From Chlorogloeopsis fritschii PCC 6912 (GTDB taxonomy: Bacteria > Cyanobacteriota > Cyanobacteriia > Cyanobacteriales > Nostocaceae): 64,000 bases of DNA. Below the pieces are notes generated by a model. That model was given only the letters and a program-made list of their open reading frames with translations, searched no databases and was not told where the DNA came from. Position numbers and translations under genes: made by a program. This document shows positions 18,878 to 26,708 of the stretch, piece after piece. Position 1 is the first letter of the stretch; each line of letters starts with the position of its first letter. The DNA is taken from positions 1 through 64,000 of the forward strand of contig NZ_AJLN01000093.1 in the NCBI RefSeq assembly GCF_000317285.1, read 5' to 3'.

Positions 18878-19230
18878 TTACTCCTTACTAAAGCGATCGC
18901 ACTCAACACAGTTTCCTTGAAATGCTACTTGTGTATCATCTCCATGTAGATGCAGTTTGACGCTGTGATATGGGAAAACGTATTGTTGCTCCCAAATGAA
19001 TTCTAAGTTGTTGCTATCTCGCAGGAGCCGAAAAGTATCTACTCGCTATTCGGCGTTGCTGAATCGCGGTATGAATTTGATGTGTAGAGACGCGATATAT
19101 CGCGTCTGGGCAGGGGTTTTGGCATTACGAAAAATTATTTTCATAGCCTAAATCAGCAACGCCCGCTATTCTCTGTAACCATCTTCCCGCCCAAAAACTA
19201 TAATTGTATATATGCAAAAAACATATATCA
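18878..19230 (-). pseudogene. Unnamed gene fragment, amber-mutated and split by MITE B
   Basis: Left of the MITE the minus strand reads about 53 protein-like codons: VDTFRLLRDSNNLEFIWEQQ, then YVFPYHSVKLHLHGDDTQVA and FQGNCVECDRFSKE, ending in TAA at 18880-18878. Right of the MITE the same frame gives IIVFGREDGYRE followed by TAG. If the MITE and one target copy are removed, the two parts join as DGYRE-stop-RVDTF. I do not recognise the family. The composition looks like a real protein, but no start codon is clear. Confidence 0.5.
19052..19163. mobile_element. MITE B (112 bp) with perfect 8-bp target duplication
   Basis: The left end GGCGTTGCTGA (19052-19062) is the exact reverse complement of the right end TCAGCAACGCC (19153-19163). 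Both sides are flanked by the same octamer, CGCTATTC, at 19044-19051 and 19164-19171. The interior has a perfect palindrome GACGCGATATATCGCGTC but no coding capacity. The terminal sequence and an 8-bp duplication are compatible with mobilisation by an IS1-type transposase; that assignment is inference. Confidence 0.85.
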
Positions 19231-19245
19231 AAAGTGGTATAAAAT

Positions 19246-21327
19246 GTGTTATCTTCAGAAAACACTCATCAATCTATTAACAGTACCGAAACAAAACTAA
19301 ATCGGTTTTTAGTTTGTGGATTGGGAAGTCTAGGTCAGCATTGTGTTGTAGTCCTAAAAGAGTATGGTGCTACTGTGAGTGCAATTGACCTAGTGCAACC
19401 AAAGAACTGGGATGTATCAAATTTAGAGAATTTATTAGACGATTTATTCATCGGTGACTGCCGCCAGGCAAATATTTTAGAGCAGGCACACATTCGTCAA
19501 TGTCGAACTGTGCTTTTAGTCACAAGCGATGAGCGAGTTAATATAGAAGCTGCTTTTGCGGCGCGACTTTTAAATCCTCAAGCTCGCCTGGTTGTACGCT
19601 CTGAAAAACAAAATTTGAATCAACTTTTAAGTGAAAATCTTGGTAATTTTATTGCCTTTGAACCGAATCAACTGACTGCTTCTGCCTTTACTTTTGCGGC
19701 GCTTGGTAACGAAAATCTTGGATACTTTAACCTTGCAGGGCGTAAGCTGCGGGTGGCAAAGCATCAAGTTCAACCTAACGATCTCTGGTGCAATAAATGG
19801 CAGGTACATCAACTCAACACTTCTTTTCGCCGGATATTAAGTCACGCTAGTAATTCATCTGAACTGCCCAATCAGTTTTATGAGTGGGAACCAGAAACAG
19901 TATTGCGCTCAGGAGATGCGATAGTTTATATCGAAATTGCAGATCTGTTTCCCTTAACACAGCGAGCGGCAACAAAGACAAAGTCAGAAACACGGCGGTT
20001 TTGGCAGAAAATTTTCCTGGGTATGTCATGGAATCATCTCAAACAGAAGCTGACGCAACTGTGGCAATCGGGCGATGGCGATCGCTTTGTACGAGTTGCA
20101 ATGATCTGTGGCATTACAGTAATCTTTCTGTCTTTTTGGGGGACAATTCTCTATCGCTGGCATTATCCCGGCATCAATATAGCAGAGGCTTTTTATGCCA
20201 CAGCAGTCTTGCTATTGGGAGGATACGGTGATGTGTTCGGAGGTGTTGAATTTGAGCAACAAATGCCAGGATGGTTGCGGTTATTTAGTCTGGGTTTAAC
20301 ATTGGCAGGCACAGCTTTTGTTGGGGTGTTGTATGCATTGCTAACTGATAAACTTCTCAGTTCAAGATTTCAGTTTTTCTTTACTAGCTCGCGTATATCG
20401 ATACCTCAACAAGATCATGTTGTGGTAATTGGATTAAATCGAGTCGGGCGGCAAGTTGCGAAGCTCCTGCTGGAACTCAAGCAACCTTTAGTTGGAATTA
20501 CCAGTACAGCTGTTGAACCCAATTTCTCACTGCAATTGCCAGTCATTGTTGATAATTTTACCAACGCTTTAGCTAGTGCGAATCTGACTGATGCTAAGAG
20601 CGTTGTTGTCATTACTGATGATGAGATGGAGAATCTGGAAATTGGTTTGATGGCTCACAGTCAAGCTCCTAACAGTGGCTTGGTGATCCGTACCTACAAT
20701 CGTCAATTTAGTGATAAGGTGGCGCAGTTGTTTGCTTATGCACAAGTGTTGTGTACCTCGGCTTTATCGGCAGAAGTTTTTGCTGCTGCCGCTTTTGGGG
20801 AAAATATTCTTGGCTTATTTCACTTAAATAATCAAACGATTCAGGTGGTAGAGTACATGGTTGAAGATGGCGATACACTAAATGGATTGATGTTATACGA
20901 TATCGCCTATGGTTATGGTGCTGTACCAATTCTTTATCAAAAAACATCACAATCACCTGCCAAGTTAATGCCTGCTTACGAAACGCGACTTGCTGTTGGC
21001 GATCGCATGATTGTTCTGGCAACTAGTAATAGTCTGCAACGAATCGAACGAGGTGAATTGTCTCCTCGCAATTGGTACGTACAGGTTGAGAAAGCTTTAA
21101 CTAGTGATGCTATTTTTGATGGTGCCAATGAAATCAGCATTATTTCTGGGTGTAGTATCGGCACGGCTAGGGATTTGATGAGAAACTTGCCTGGGCAATT
21201 ACCGCAACCATTGTATAAACAGCAAGCTCAACGCTTAGTATTCAAGCTCAATAAATTGAGAGCGATCGCGCACTTGTTACCTGTTGATAGCTGTACAGAA
21301 AATATAAGTCACCCAAGTGTTAATTAA
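19246..21327 (+). CDS. Two-RCK (TrkA-N) potassium channel-like protein
   Basis: A 693-residue inner-membrane protein. An N-terminal RCK/TrkA-N domain (FLVCGLGSLGQHCVVVL near residue 20) is followed by a C-terminal RCK half. A two-helix ion-channel core follows: helix about 283-305, pore loop near 315-328, helix about 345-372. A second RCK starts near residue 391 (HVVVIGLNRVGRQVAKLLLEL). The pore filter reads LLGGYGDVF in place of the usual TVGYGD, so the first filter residues are changed while GYGD is kept. RCK domains bind nucleotides or ions and gate K+ flux. Translation seems to use GTG at 19246, since no ATG lies nearby in frame. Confidence 0.88.
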   Translation: MLSSENTHQSINSTETKLNRFLVCGLGSLGQHCVVVLKEYGATVSAIDLVQPKNWDVSNLENLLDDLFIGDCRQANILEQAHIRQCRTVLLVTSDERVNIEAAFAARLLNPQARLVVRSEKQNLNQLLSENLGNFIAFEPNQLTASAFTFAALGNENLGYFNLAGRKLRVAKHQVQPNDLWCNKWQVHQLNTSFRRILSHASNSSELPNQFYEWEPETVLRSGDAIVYIEIADLFPLTQRAATKTKSETRRFWQKIFLGMSWNHLKQKLTQLWQSGDGDRFVRVAMICGITVIFLSFWGTILYRWHYPGINIAEAFYATAVLLLGGYGDVFGGVEFEQQMPGWLRLFSLGLTLAGTAFVGVLYALLTDKLLSSRFQFFFTSSRISIPQQDHVVVIGLNRVGRQVAKLLLELKQPLVGITSTAVEPNFSLQLPVIVDNFTNALASANLTDAKSVVVITDDEMENLEIGLMAHSQAPNSGLVIRTYNRQFSDKVAQLFAYAQVLCTSALSAEVFAAAAFGENILGLFHLNNQTIQVVEYMVEDGDTLNGLMLYDIAYGYGAVPILYQKTSQSPAKLMPAYETRLAVGDRMIVLATSNSLQRIERGELSPRNWYVQVEKALTSDAIFDGANEISIISGCSIGTARDLMRNLPGQLPQPLYKQQAQRLVFKLNKLRAIAHLLPVDSCTENISHPSVN

Positions 21328-21349
21328 TTGCGATCGCCCCCAGGTTTCA

Positions 21350-22069
21350 TCACTTAGCAACTATAGATAAAACTTGATAACCATTGCCTTGAGGCATACA
21401 TTGCCCATCAGTATCAACAGGGCAAGCTACTTGATTGGATGAGGGGCGAGTAGCTTCAACATACACTGTTGTGATCTCAACTTGTTGGTTGTGAAAAGAT
21501 TGCAACTGAGCACGAGAAACTTTTCTAGATGGGCGTAGCACTAACCGACTCTGGTTGGGGAGGTTAGTAATCAGAAAAAACTCGTCCCCTCGATAAGCTC
21601 TAGACGATCTCACAGGAGGGATTTCTTCATAGATTAATTTTCCGCGCAAAGTATGTGTTTTTGATTGCTGCCAGAGTCCTAACCGCTTATTTTTAGCATT
21701 AGCTTCTGCTATTAAAAACTGGGTTTTATTCTCATTGCAATTGTGTAAAGATTTTCGATCAATCAGGGCGTTACCCTCCTCTACCAAACGCAGATTTACT
21801 GAGCGATTATCTACAAACACTTCGTCAACTGTGCGACCATTTTCATCTTTTTCTATACTTCTGATCACGACAGGACTACCTGATGGTAGCAGTTGTTTTA
21901 GCCTTTGTGTTGCTGCTAAACCATACGGCTGTTTAGCTGCTTCTGGTATATTAATACACGCTAGCCGGACTGTAGTTGTTTGCCCTGCATTATCTTTAAC
22001 CCGAATTGTGCCTCCGTCTGCAACACCAAGTACTGTAGCTAGCACCAAAATTAGTTCAAGTAATTCCAC
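21350..22069 (-). CDS. Thermonuclease (SNase-like) family protein
   Basis: A 239-residue protein whose first 130 residues form a staphylococcal-nuclease-like OB fold: VADGGTIRVKD, RLACINIPE and GLAATQRLKQLL, then VNLRLVEEGNALID and AEANAKNKRLGLWQQ. The usual catalytic Arg/Glu/Arg set is only partly visible (RLACINIPE has Arg and Glu), so nuclease activity is likely but not certain. A short hydrophobic start suggests export. The remaining 100 residues are an extension with four strands and two cysteines near the end. It converges on the potassium-channel gene, separated by 22 bp. Confidence 0.82.
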   Translation of the reverse strand: MELLELILVLATVLGVADGGTIRVKDNAGQTTTVRLACINIPEAAKQPYGLAATQRLKQLLPSGSPVVIRSIEKDENGRTVDEVFVDNRSVNLRLVEEGNALIDRKSLHNCNENKTQFLIAEANAKNKRLGLWQQSKTHTLRGKLIYEEIPPVRSSRAYRGDEFFLITNLPNQSRLVLRPSRKVSRAQLQSFHNQQVEITTVYVEATRPSSNQVACPVDTDGQCMPQGNGYQVLSIVAK

Positions 22070-22260
22070 GATGGATTATGTATTAATTCATGCATACAAA
22101 TTCAATTCTATTCTAGTACTTAAGGTTTTGTGTTATTGATATGACAATTTTTGAGTCAGTAAAAGTAACAGATAACTGAGGCAGCAAGCGCGATATTCCC
22201 AAACCTTCTACTCAAACCAGCAAATCTCCTAGAATAACTGTATTGAGCGAGCGATAAGGA

Positions 22261-22638
22261 TTGCGATCGCCACGTGGAGGACGCTGGGACACTTCACGAG
22301 TACCGGATGTAGTAGTATTACCACTAGAGCAGTGGGAAGCACTTTCTAATCGAGAAGCTGTTATCCAACTCGACGAAACTCCCCCCATACTAGTAGTAGA
22401 AGTCGTCAGCGAATCTACACAAACCATAGATTACCGCAGCAAACGTTCTGAATATGCTGTTCTCGAAATTCCGGAATACTGGATTGTTGATCCTATTCAA
22501 GAGATAGTAACGGTATGCACTCTAGTAGAAGGGTTTTATGATGTTGTTGCATTCCGAGGACAAGAATGTATAATCTCTTCCACTTTCCCACAGTTGGATT
22601 TAACTGCCGAACAAGTCTTGGCAGCACGACGGAACTGA
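22261..22638 (+). pseudogene. Uma2 (DUF820) family nuclease-like protein, N-terminally truncated
   Basis: The frame encodes the C-terminal two thirds of a Uma2-family protein: SRVPDVVVLPLEQWEALSNR, then PPILVVEVVSEST, the core YRSKRSEYAVLEIPEYWIVDP and a final strand region. The PD-(D/E)xK-like residues (Asp in PDVVV, Glu in VVEVVS, Tyr/Lys in YRSKRxEY) are kept. Intact members are about 190 residues; this has 125 at most, and upstream DNA in any frame does not give the missing N-terminus. The HIP1 octamer at 22263 lies at the start of the remaining homology. Probably a remnant, though a short product is possible. Confidence 0.72.
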
Positions 22639-22728
22639 ACTTTTTATTATGACTGAAGCACTCTATTATAATTTTCTGCGTGGGGCGAATGTAGAAACCT
22701 ACTCCTAGTTTTTGAAGAGCCAGATAGT

Positions 22729-22911
22729 TTAGATTTTCGAGTAACTAACTCCACGAAATTTCAAAGTTACTCCTACTGAAGAACCTGCTAAGTTAACCGG
22801 GCGAGAAATATGATAATTCCAGCCGCGAAACTTGCCGTTAATCTCGGTTTGAGCTATTTCAATATTTTGAGAATTAGCTTCATAAGATAAACCGCGATAA
22901 TTCAGTTTCAT
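22729..22911 (-). CDS. DUF4278 domain protein
   Basis: A 60-residue protein with MKLNYRGLSYEAN at the start and LKFRGVSYSK at the end. These are the two halves of the DUF4278 domain, found almost only in cyanobacteria, usually in tiny basic proteins like this one. Length and pattern match the family. The function is unknown. A ribosome-binding sequence AGGAG lies just upstream of the ATG on the minus strand. Confidence 0.85.
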   Translation of the reverse strand: MKLNYRGLSYEANSQNIEIAQTEINGKFRGWNYHISRPVNLAGSSVGVTLKFRGVSYSKI

Positions 22912-23110
22912 GATTTAAAACTCCTGGTAGTTATTTTTGAAGTTGGTTAATTACCTGAAGTTAAAATCAAATTTACACCAAAAGTTTTCGCAAGCTCTTT
23001 ACAGAACTTTACAATCATTTGGAGATTAATGTTAAAGGTAGAGTCGAAGAGCGATCGCCAGAAATTGAGTGATTATCTTTATATGTGTTGGTTAATGTTC
23101 AGGTGTATAG

Positions 23111-23545
23111 ATGAGGATAACTGTTGAGGAGTTGTTGCAGAGATATGCTGCTGGGGAGAGAGATTTCGCTGGGATTCAAATTGATGGTGTTGAAATGTCT
23201 GAAGTTAATTTGAGTGGAATCGATCTGAGTGATTCCGACTTGGGAGAAATTTACATGAAAGATGTTAACTTCACTGGAGCTAATTTCCGTAGCAGTCGTA
23301 TTGGTTAGGCTGGTTTGATCTGGTGTATCCTCAGAGATGCTGACTTGAGTGGTGCTAACTTGGGTTTTGCCCATTTGTCTGGTGCTGATTTGACTAATGC
23401 CAAGCTGGTTAATGCCTATCTCTCTGGTGCCGACATGGTTGAGACTAACTTGAACGGAACTGACTTGGAAGGTGCTGACATGAAGCGAAGCATCTTTTGC
23501 AATACCATTATGCCAGACGGCAGTATTCGCACCAATAACATCTAA
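23111..23545 (+). pseudogene. Pentapeptide-repeat protein with an in-frame amber stop
   Basis: One continuous reading frame is split by TAG at 23306-23308. The first part (66 codons) begins MRITVEELLQRYAAGERDFAG, a typical cyanobacterial lead-in, and then enters A(D/N)LxG-type repeats (VNLSGIDLSDSDLGEIYMKD). The second part resumes in the same frame and carries further repeats (DADLSGANLGFAHLSGADL and on) to a TAA at 23545. Joined, the protein would be about 144 residues and form a right-handed quadrilateral beta-helix. A single base change (for example TAG from TGG) explains the break. It may be a recent pseudogene, a sequencing error or a readthrough site. Confidence 0.82.
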
Positions 23546-23674
23546 AAAAGGAGAAGAAGTCTCGGCTCAATACATATGTCTGTTCGTCGTGCCTTACTTC
23601 TCTTCCTCAAAGGAGCTTCAAATTAGGTTAACACCTTTTACTTCTCTATGGTTATATAACCATAGAGATATGAA

Positions 23675-23995
23675 CTATGATTGACGTTTAGCAAACTGCT
23701 GAAATAGAAGTTGAATGCCCAAAGCGAGCAAACCAACAGCAACTATTCCAAAAACTCCAGACGCTAAAGCAGTCATCCCTACAACTAAGGTACGAACAGC
23801 AGAGGCGATATTCAATACGATGGGATTGTCAGAATGAATTGGTTTATTGGCAAATGTTGTAGCGATCGCAATCATGAGAGAGTATGCTGCAAATGCCAAT
23901 CCTCCTGAAATGACAGATCCTGTTACACAGCGTAAGGGAGTTATTTGAGCTTGTGTTTGAGAATCTGTTTGTTGGGTTGCATTGGGTTCACTCAT
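23675..23995 (-). CDS. DUF3082 domain membrane protein
   Basis: A 106-residue protein with a hydrophilic Gln/Thr-rich N-terminus and then two to three hydrophobic helices (VISGGLAFAAYSLMIAIATTF, VRTLVVGMTALASGVFGIVA, VGLLALGIQLLFQQF). It matches the cyanobacterial DUF3082 family in length and layout. It begins 25 bp after ispE on the same strand, and the rsmA-ispE-DUF3082 order recurs in cyanobacteria as I recall it, so the three are likely cotranscribed. Function is unknown. Confidence 0.85.
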   Translation of the reverse strand: MSEPNATQQTDSQTQAQITPLRCVTGSVISGGLAFAAYSLMIAIATTFANKPIHSDNPIVLNIASAVRTLVVGMTALASGVFGIVAVGLLALGIQLLFQQFAKRQS

Positions 23996-24020
23996 AGGAT
24001 TTGAAATTGACTAAATAAAT

Positions 24021-24974
24021 TTAAATTGAGGATGCTACTTTAATGCCGTGTGTAACCGACTGAGTCACGAACAATTCCAAATCTGGATCGGGTATTGCTG
24101 TTGTGACATTCACTTTAACTTTTTCTGCCTGCTCTTTAGATTCGCATATTGCAAACACACTTGGTCCGGAACCAGACATCATTGTTCCCAAAACGCCTTC
24201 TTGTTTGGCAAATGTCTCTCGTAGTTCCAACACCTGTGGGTAAGCTGGCAATACAACTTTCTCTAAATCATTGTGCAGCTTTGACGCGATTTCTGTTGCA
24301 TCCTTGTGCAGAATAGCTTTCACCATTGCTCCGGAATGCACTGCTGAAGCACGCGCTGCTAAATCCTCTTTATCTTTTATATACGAATTGCCAAAAGAGG
24401 CACGATAAGTTTTGTATGCCCAAGCCGTGGAAACTTCGAGACTGCGATATTTCGCCAATACTATATATATGTTATCCAAGCTGGGTAGGGGAGAAAGTTG
24501 TTCGCCTCTGCCTGTAGCAATAGCAGTTCCACCAGCGATGCAAAATGGCACATCAGAACCCAAAGTTGCTCCCAATTCTTCTAATTCCGATTGAGTTAAT
24601 CCCAACTGCCACAGCAAATCTATCCCTACCAAAACTGCTGCTGCATTTGTTGAACCTCCTGCCAACCCAGCAGCGACAGGAATATGTTTGGCGATCGCAA
24701 TATCTACACCACCATACTTAGCATAGGCATCAGGAAATTCTGTTGCCATCAATTCTGCGGCGCGGTATGCTAAATTACTTTTGTCTGTAGGTACTTGGGG
24801 ATGGTTGCAACGAACCCGAATAGCTTCTGTATCACCTACTTTCACATCGATGCGATCGGCAAGCCCGATGCTTTGGAGTATCATTGCTAACTCATGAAAG
24901 CCATCGGGGCGATCGCCAATAATTTCGAGATATAAGTTGATTTTGGCAGGGGCGATTAGGCTGTAGGAACGCAT
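24021..24974 (-). CDS. ispE: 4-(cytidine 5'-diphospho)-2-C-methyl-D-erythritol kinase
   Basis: Phosphorylates CDP-methylerythritol at the 2-hydroxyl with ATP in the plastid-type (MEP) isoprenoid pathway. The 317-residue GHMP kinase has the N-terminal [14 protein letters not shown] with the catalytic Lys, the glycine-rich ATP loop [18 protein letters not shown], the Asp region [13 protein letters not shown], and the C-terminal [13 protein letters not shown]. All are intact and the length is normal. It starts 22 bp after the rsmA stop; the gap is part of a heptamer repeat array. Confidence 0.96.
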   Translation of the reverse strand: MRSYSLIAPAKINLYLEIIGDRPDGFHELAMILQSIGLADRIDVKVGDTEAIRVRCNHPQVPTDKSNLAYRAAELMATEFPDAYAKYGGVDIAIAKHIPVAAGLAGGSTNAAAVLVGIDLLWQLGLTQSELEELGATLGSDVPFCIAGGTAIATGRGEQLSPLPSLDNIYIVLAKYRSLEVSTAWAYKTYRASFGNSYIKDKEDLAARASAVHSGAMVKAILHKDATEIASKLHNDLEKVVLPAYPQVLELRETFAKQEGVLGTMMSGSGPSVFAICESKEQAEKVKVNVTTAIPDPDLELFVTQSVTHGIKVASSI

Positions 24975-24979
24975 AAAAG

Positions 24980-25014
24980 TTATCAGTTATCAGTTATCAG
25001 TTATCAGTTATCAG
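24980..25014. repeat. Five perfect TTATCAG heptamers
   Basis: Five head-to-tail copies of TTATCAG (period 7) fill the rsmA-ispE junction. The last codons and TGA stop of rsmA (ITDN-stop) lie inside the array. This is a short tandemly repeated repetitive sequence of the kind known from heterocystous cyanobacteria. Changes in copy number would alter the rsmA C-terminus and the spacing to ispE. Confidence 0.9.
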
Positions 25015-25830
25015 TTTTTTCGCTGTTAACTGATTGCTTAAAGCAACCCACTGCGCGATGCTGAGATCTTCAGCGCGAGCTTGGGGATTTATTTCTAATT
25101 GTTCCAGTAATTGAGTCAAGCGATCGCGTTCTACTAGAGATTGCAAATTATTTCGTAGCATTTTCCGCTTGGCTGCAAACCCCAGTTTTACCAAAGTCTC
25201 TAATTTTTGCGGCTCATCTGCTGCTGGTTCTATCTTACGAGGTGTTAGTCGCACTACTGCCGAATCTACCTTGGGCGGTGGGTGAAACGCTCCTGCTGGC
25301 ACTACACTAATTAACTCACACTTTGCCAAATATTGCACCCGCACTGATAAAGCACCAAACGCTTTTGAACTTGGTTTTGCTACTAATCTTTCTGCTACTT
25401 CTTTTTGTATTAATAAAACGATTAATTCATAAGGTTCTGGATTAGGTTTAGCAATTGTACCCAAAAGTTTTTCTATTATCGGCCCGGTGATATTGTAGGG
25501 AATATTAGCAACAACTTTATTGGGATTTTGGAAAGCTGAATTCCCTTCTAATAGGGATGGTAAATCTAACTCTAAAAAATCTCCTTGTAAAAGCAAGAAA
25601 TTTTCAGACTCCCTAAATTCTTTTACTAAGTGTTTACACAAATCGCGGTCAATTTCTACTGCTACTAAAGATTGCACCAACGGTAATAAACGACGAGTTA
25701 GAATACCCGTACCTGGGCCGATTTCCAGAAGGCGTTCACCCTCTTTCAATTCAGCGGCTCTCAAAATCTCAGTGAGAGCCTTTTCACTTTTGAGCCAATG
25801 TTGAGCAAACACCCTGCGCGGTCGTATCAT
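24997..25830 (-). CDS. rsmA: 16S rRNA (adenine-N6,N6)-dimethyltransferase
   Basis: Dimethylates the two adjacent adenosines of the 3'-end hairpin of 16S rRNA during 30S maturation (KsgA). The 277 residues hold RRVFAQHWLKSEKALTEIL, the SAM-binding motif I LEIGPGTGILTRRLLP, the motif VAVEIDRDL, and the catalytic NIPYNITGPI (motif IV, NIPY). The KVDSAVVRL and AAKRKMLRNNLQ C-terminal signatures are present. It is full length. The last few residues come from a heptamer repeat array and so are probably strain-variable. Confidence 0.96.
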   Translation of the reverse strand: MIRPRRVFAQHWLKSEKALTEILRAAELKEGERLLEIGPGTGILTRRLLPLVQSLVAVEIDRDLCKHLVKEFRESENFLLLQGDFLELDLPSLLEGNSAFQNPNKVVANIPYNITGPIIEKLLGTIAKPNPEPYELIVLLIQKEVAERLVAKPSSKAFGALSVRVQYLAKCELISVVPAGAFHPPPKVDSAVVRLTPRKIEPAADEPQKLETLVKLGFAAKRKMLRNNLQSLVERDRLTQLLEQLEINPQARAEDLSIAQWVALSNQLTAKKLITDN

Positions 25831-26317
25831 CTACATTCCTCTTCTAATCTCGCTTTTAGCTTTTTCCTAAAAATCCATTTCTTACTTTTTTCTTACTTTT
25901 CACTACCTATTTTTGGCGCATTTTGCTCATTTTTATATTGACATAATAGCTTTTGCATGGTAAAGAATCGGATTACTGCCTGGATCGGGGAGCTAATCCA
26001 AAGAGTAGGACAGACTCAATTAGACTTTAAATATTTTCTATGAAAATGGGGATTTATCAAAAACTTAGGCATTGCATTTCAATATTTATTTAGTACAGCA
26101 TTTAATTAATTACTAGCAAATTCTCTCTCGAAAAACTCCGCGTACCTCAGCGCTAACTTTGCGCCCCTTTGCGTTTAAAAACACTACGATTTTAATTACA
26201 AAATCTTGTACCTGGTTAAACTTAAAGCCAAAGGACTCTTTAAATAGATTGATTGGAATCATTGTTTCTATATTTATAGTACTTATGGCAAAATTTTAGA
26301 TAAACACTTAACGTATT
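25831..26317. repeat. Intergenic region with a cyanobacterial interspersed repeat
   Basis: About 490 bp of AT-rich DNA. The segment 26131-26180 (CTCCGCGTACCTCAGCGCTA, followed by TTTGCGCCCCTTTGCGTTTA) belongs to a GC-rich family scattered between cyanobacterial genes; a relative starts near 45451. On the minus strand it gives a 49-codon open frame from 26264, which I read as repeat-derived rather than a gene. Confidence 0.5.
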
Positions 26318-26707
26318 ATGTCAGAAACACCTTCAGATGCCATTTGGATAGTGACCGATGATACCCCTCAAATATCGATTCCTGATGGTACTAGAGGCGG
26401 GATAACCAGAAAAGAAGACTGGAGAGACGAAATCAGGGATGCTACTGGTAGCAAAGGGGTGGGAGATGCTGTTAAGGTTAGCGCTCAAAAATTAGAGCAA
26501 GAAATGACTCACTTTCTGCAAGTTATAGGAAGTGTGTTTAACCGTGCAGAACAGCAAGCAAAACTCAGCCCTGGAATGCGGCTTGATGAAGTAGAGCTAT
26601 CGGTAGAAATTAGTGGAGAAGGAGAAGTTAAGCTAATTGGCAGTGGTGCTAAAGCTGCTGGTAAAGGAGCAATTAAGCTGACATTCAAGCGGCAAGAATC
26701 AAACTGA
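26318..26707 (+). CDS. Trypco1-type (CU044_2847 family) conflict-system protein
   Basis: A 129-residue protein with a disordered first third and a helical middle (KVSAQKLEQEMTHFLQVIGSVFNRAEQQ). Its C-terminal beta domain, LDEVELSVEISGEGEVKLIG..AKAAGKGAIKLTFKR, matches the trypsin-co-occurring domain 1 / CU044_2847 family. Stand-alone copies of that domain typically sit beside caspase- or trypsin-like effectors in bacterial conflict systems. Here the next gene, 1 bp downstream, is a caspase, which supports the call. Likely cytoplasmic and regulatory for the protease; the ligand is unknown. Confidence 0.78.
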   Translation: MSETPSDAIWIVTDDTPQISIPDGTRGGITRKEDWRDEIRDATGSKGVGDAVKVSAQKLEQEMTHFLQVIGSVFNRAEQQAKLSPGMRLDEVELSVEISGEGEVKLIGSGAKAAGKGAIKLTFKRQESN

Positions 26708-26708
26708 G

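Larger units (their letters stand above)
18741..19245. other. Intergenic region holding a dead gene fragment and MITE B
   Basis: About 500 bp between the NTF2-like gene and the potassium-channel gene. It contains a decayed minus-strand reading frame (18878 to about 19230) split by a 112-bp MITE (19052-19163). The remaining part is AT-rich and includes the channel promoter. Confidence 0.55.

Noticed and set aside
26110-26264. 49-codon minus-strand frame between rsmA and the Trypco1 gene
   Set aside because: A large part is encoded by an interspersed repeat; no family resemblance.
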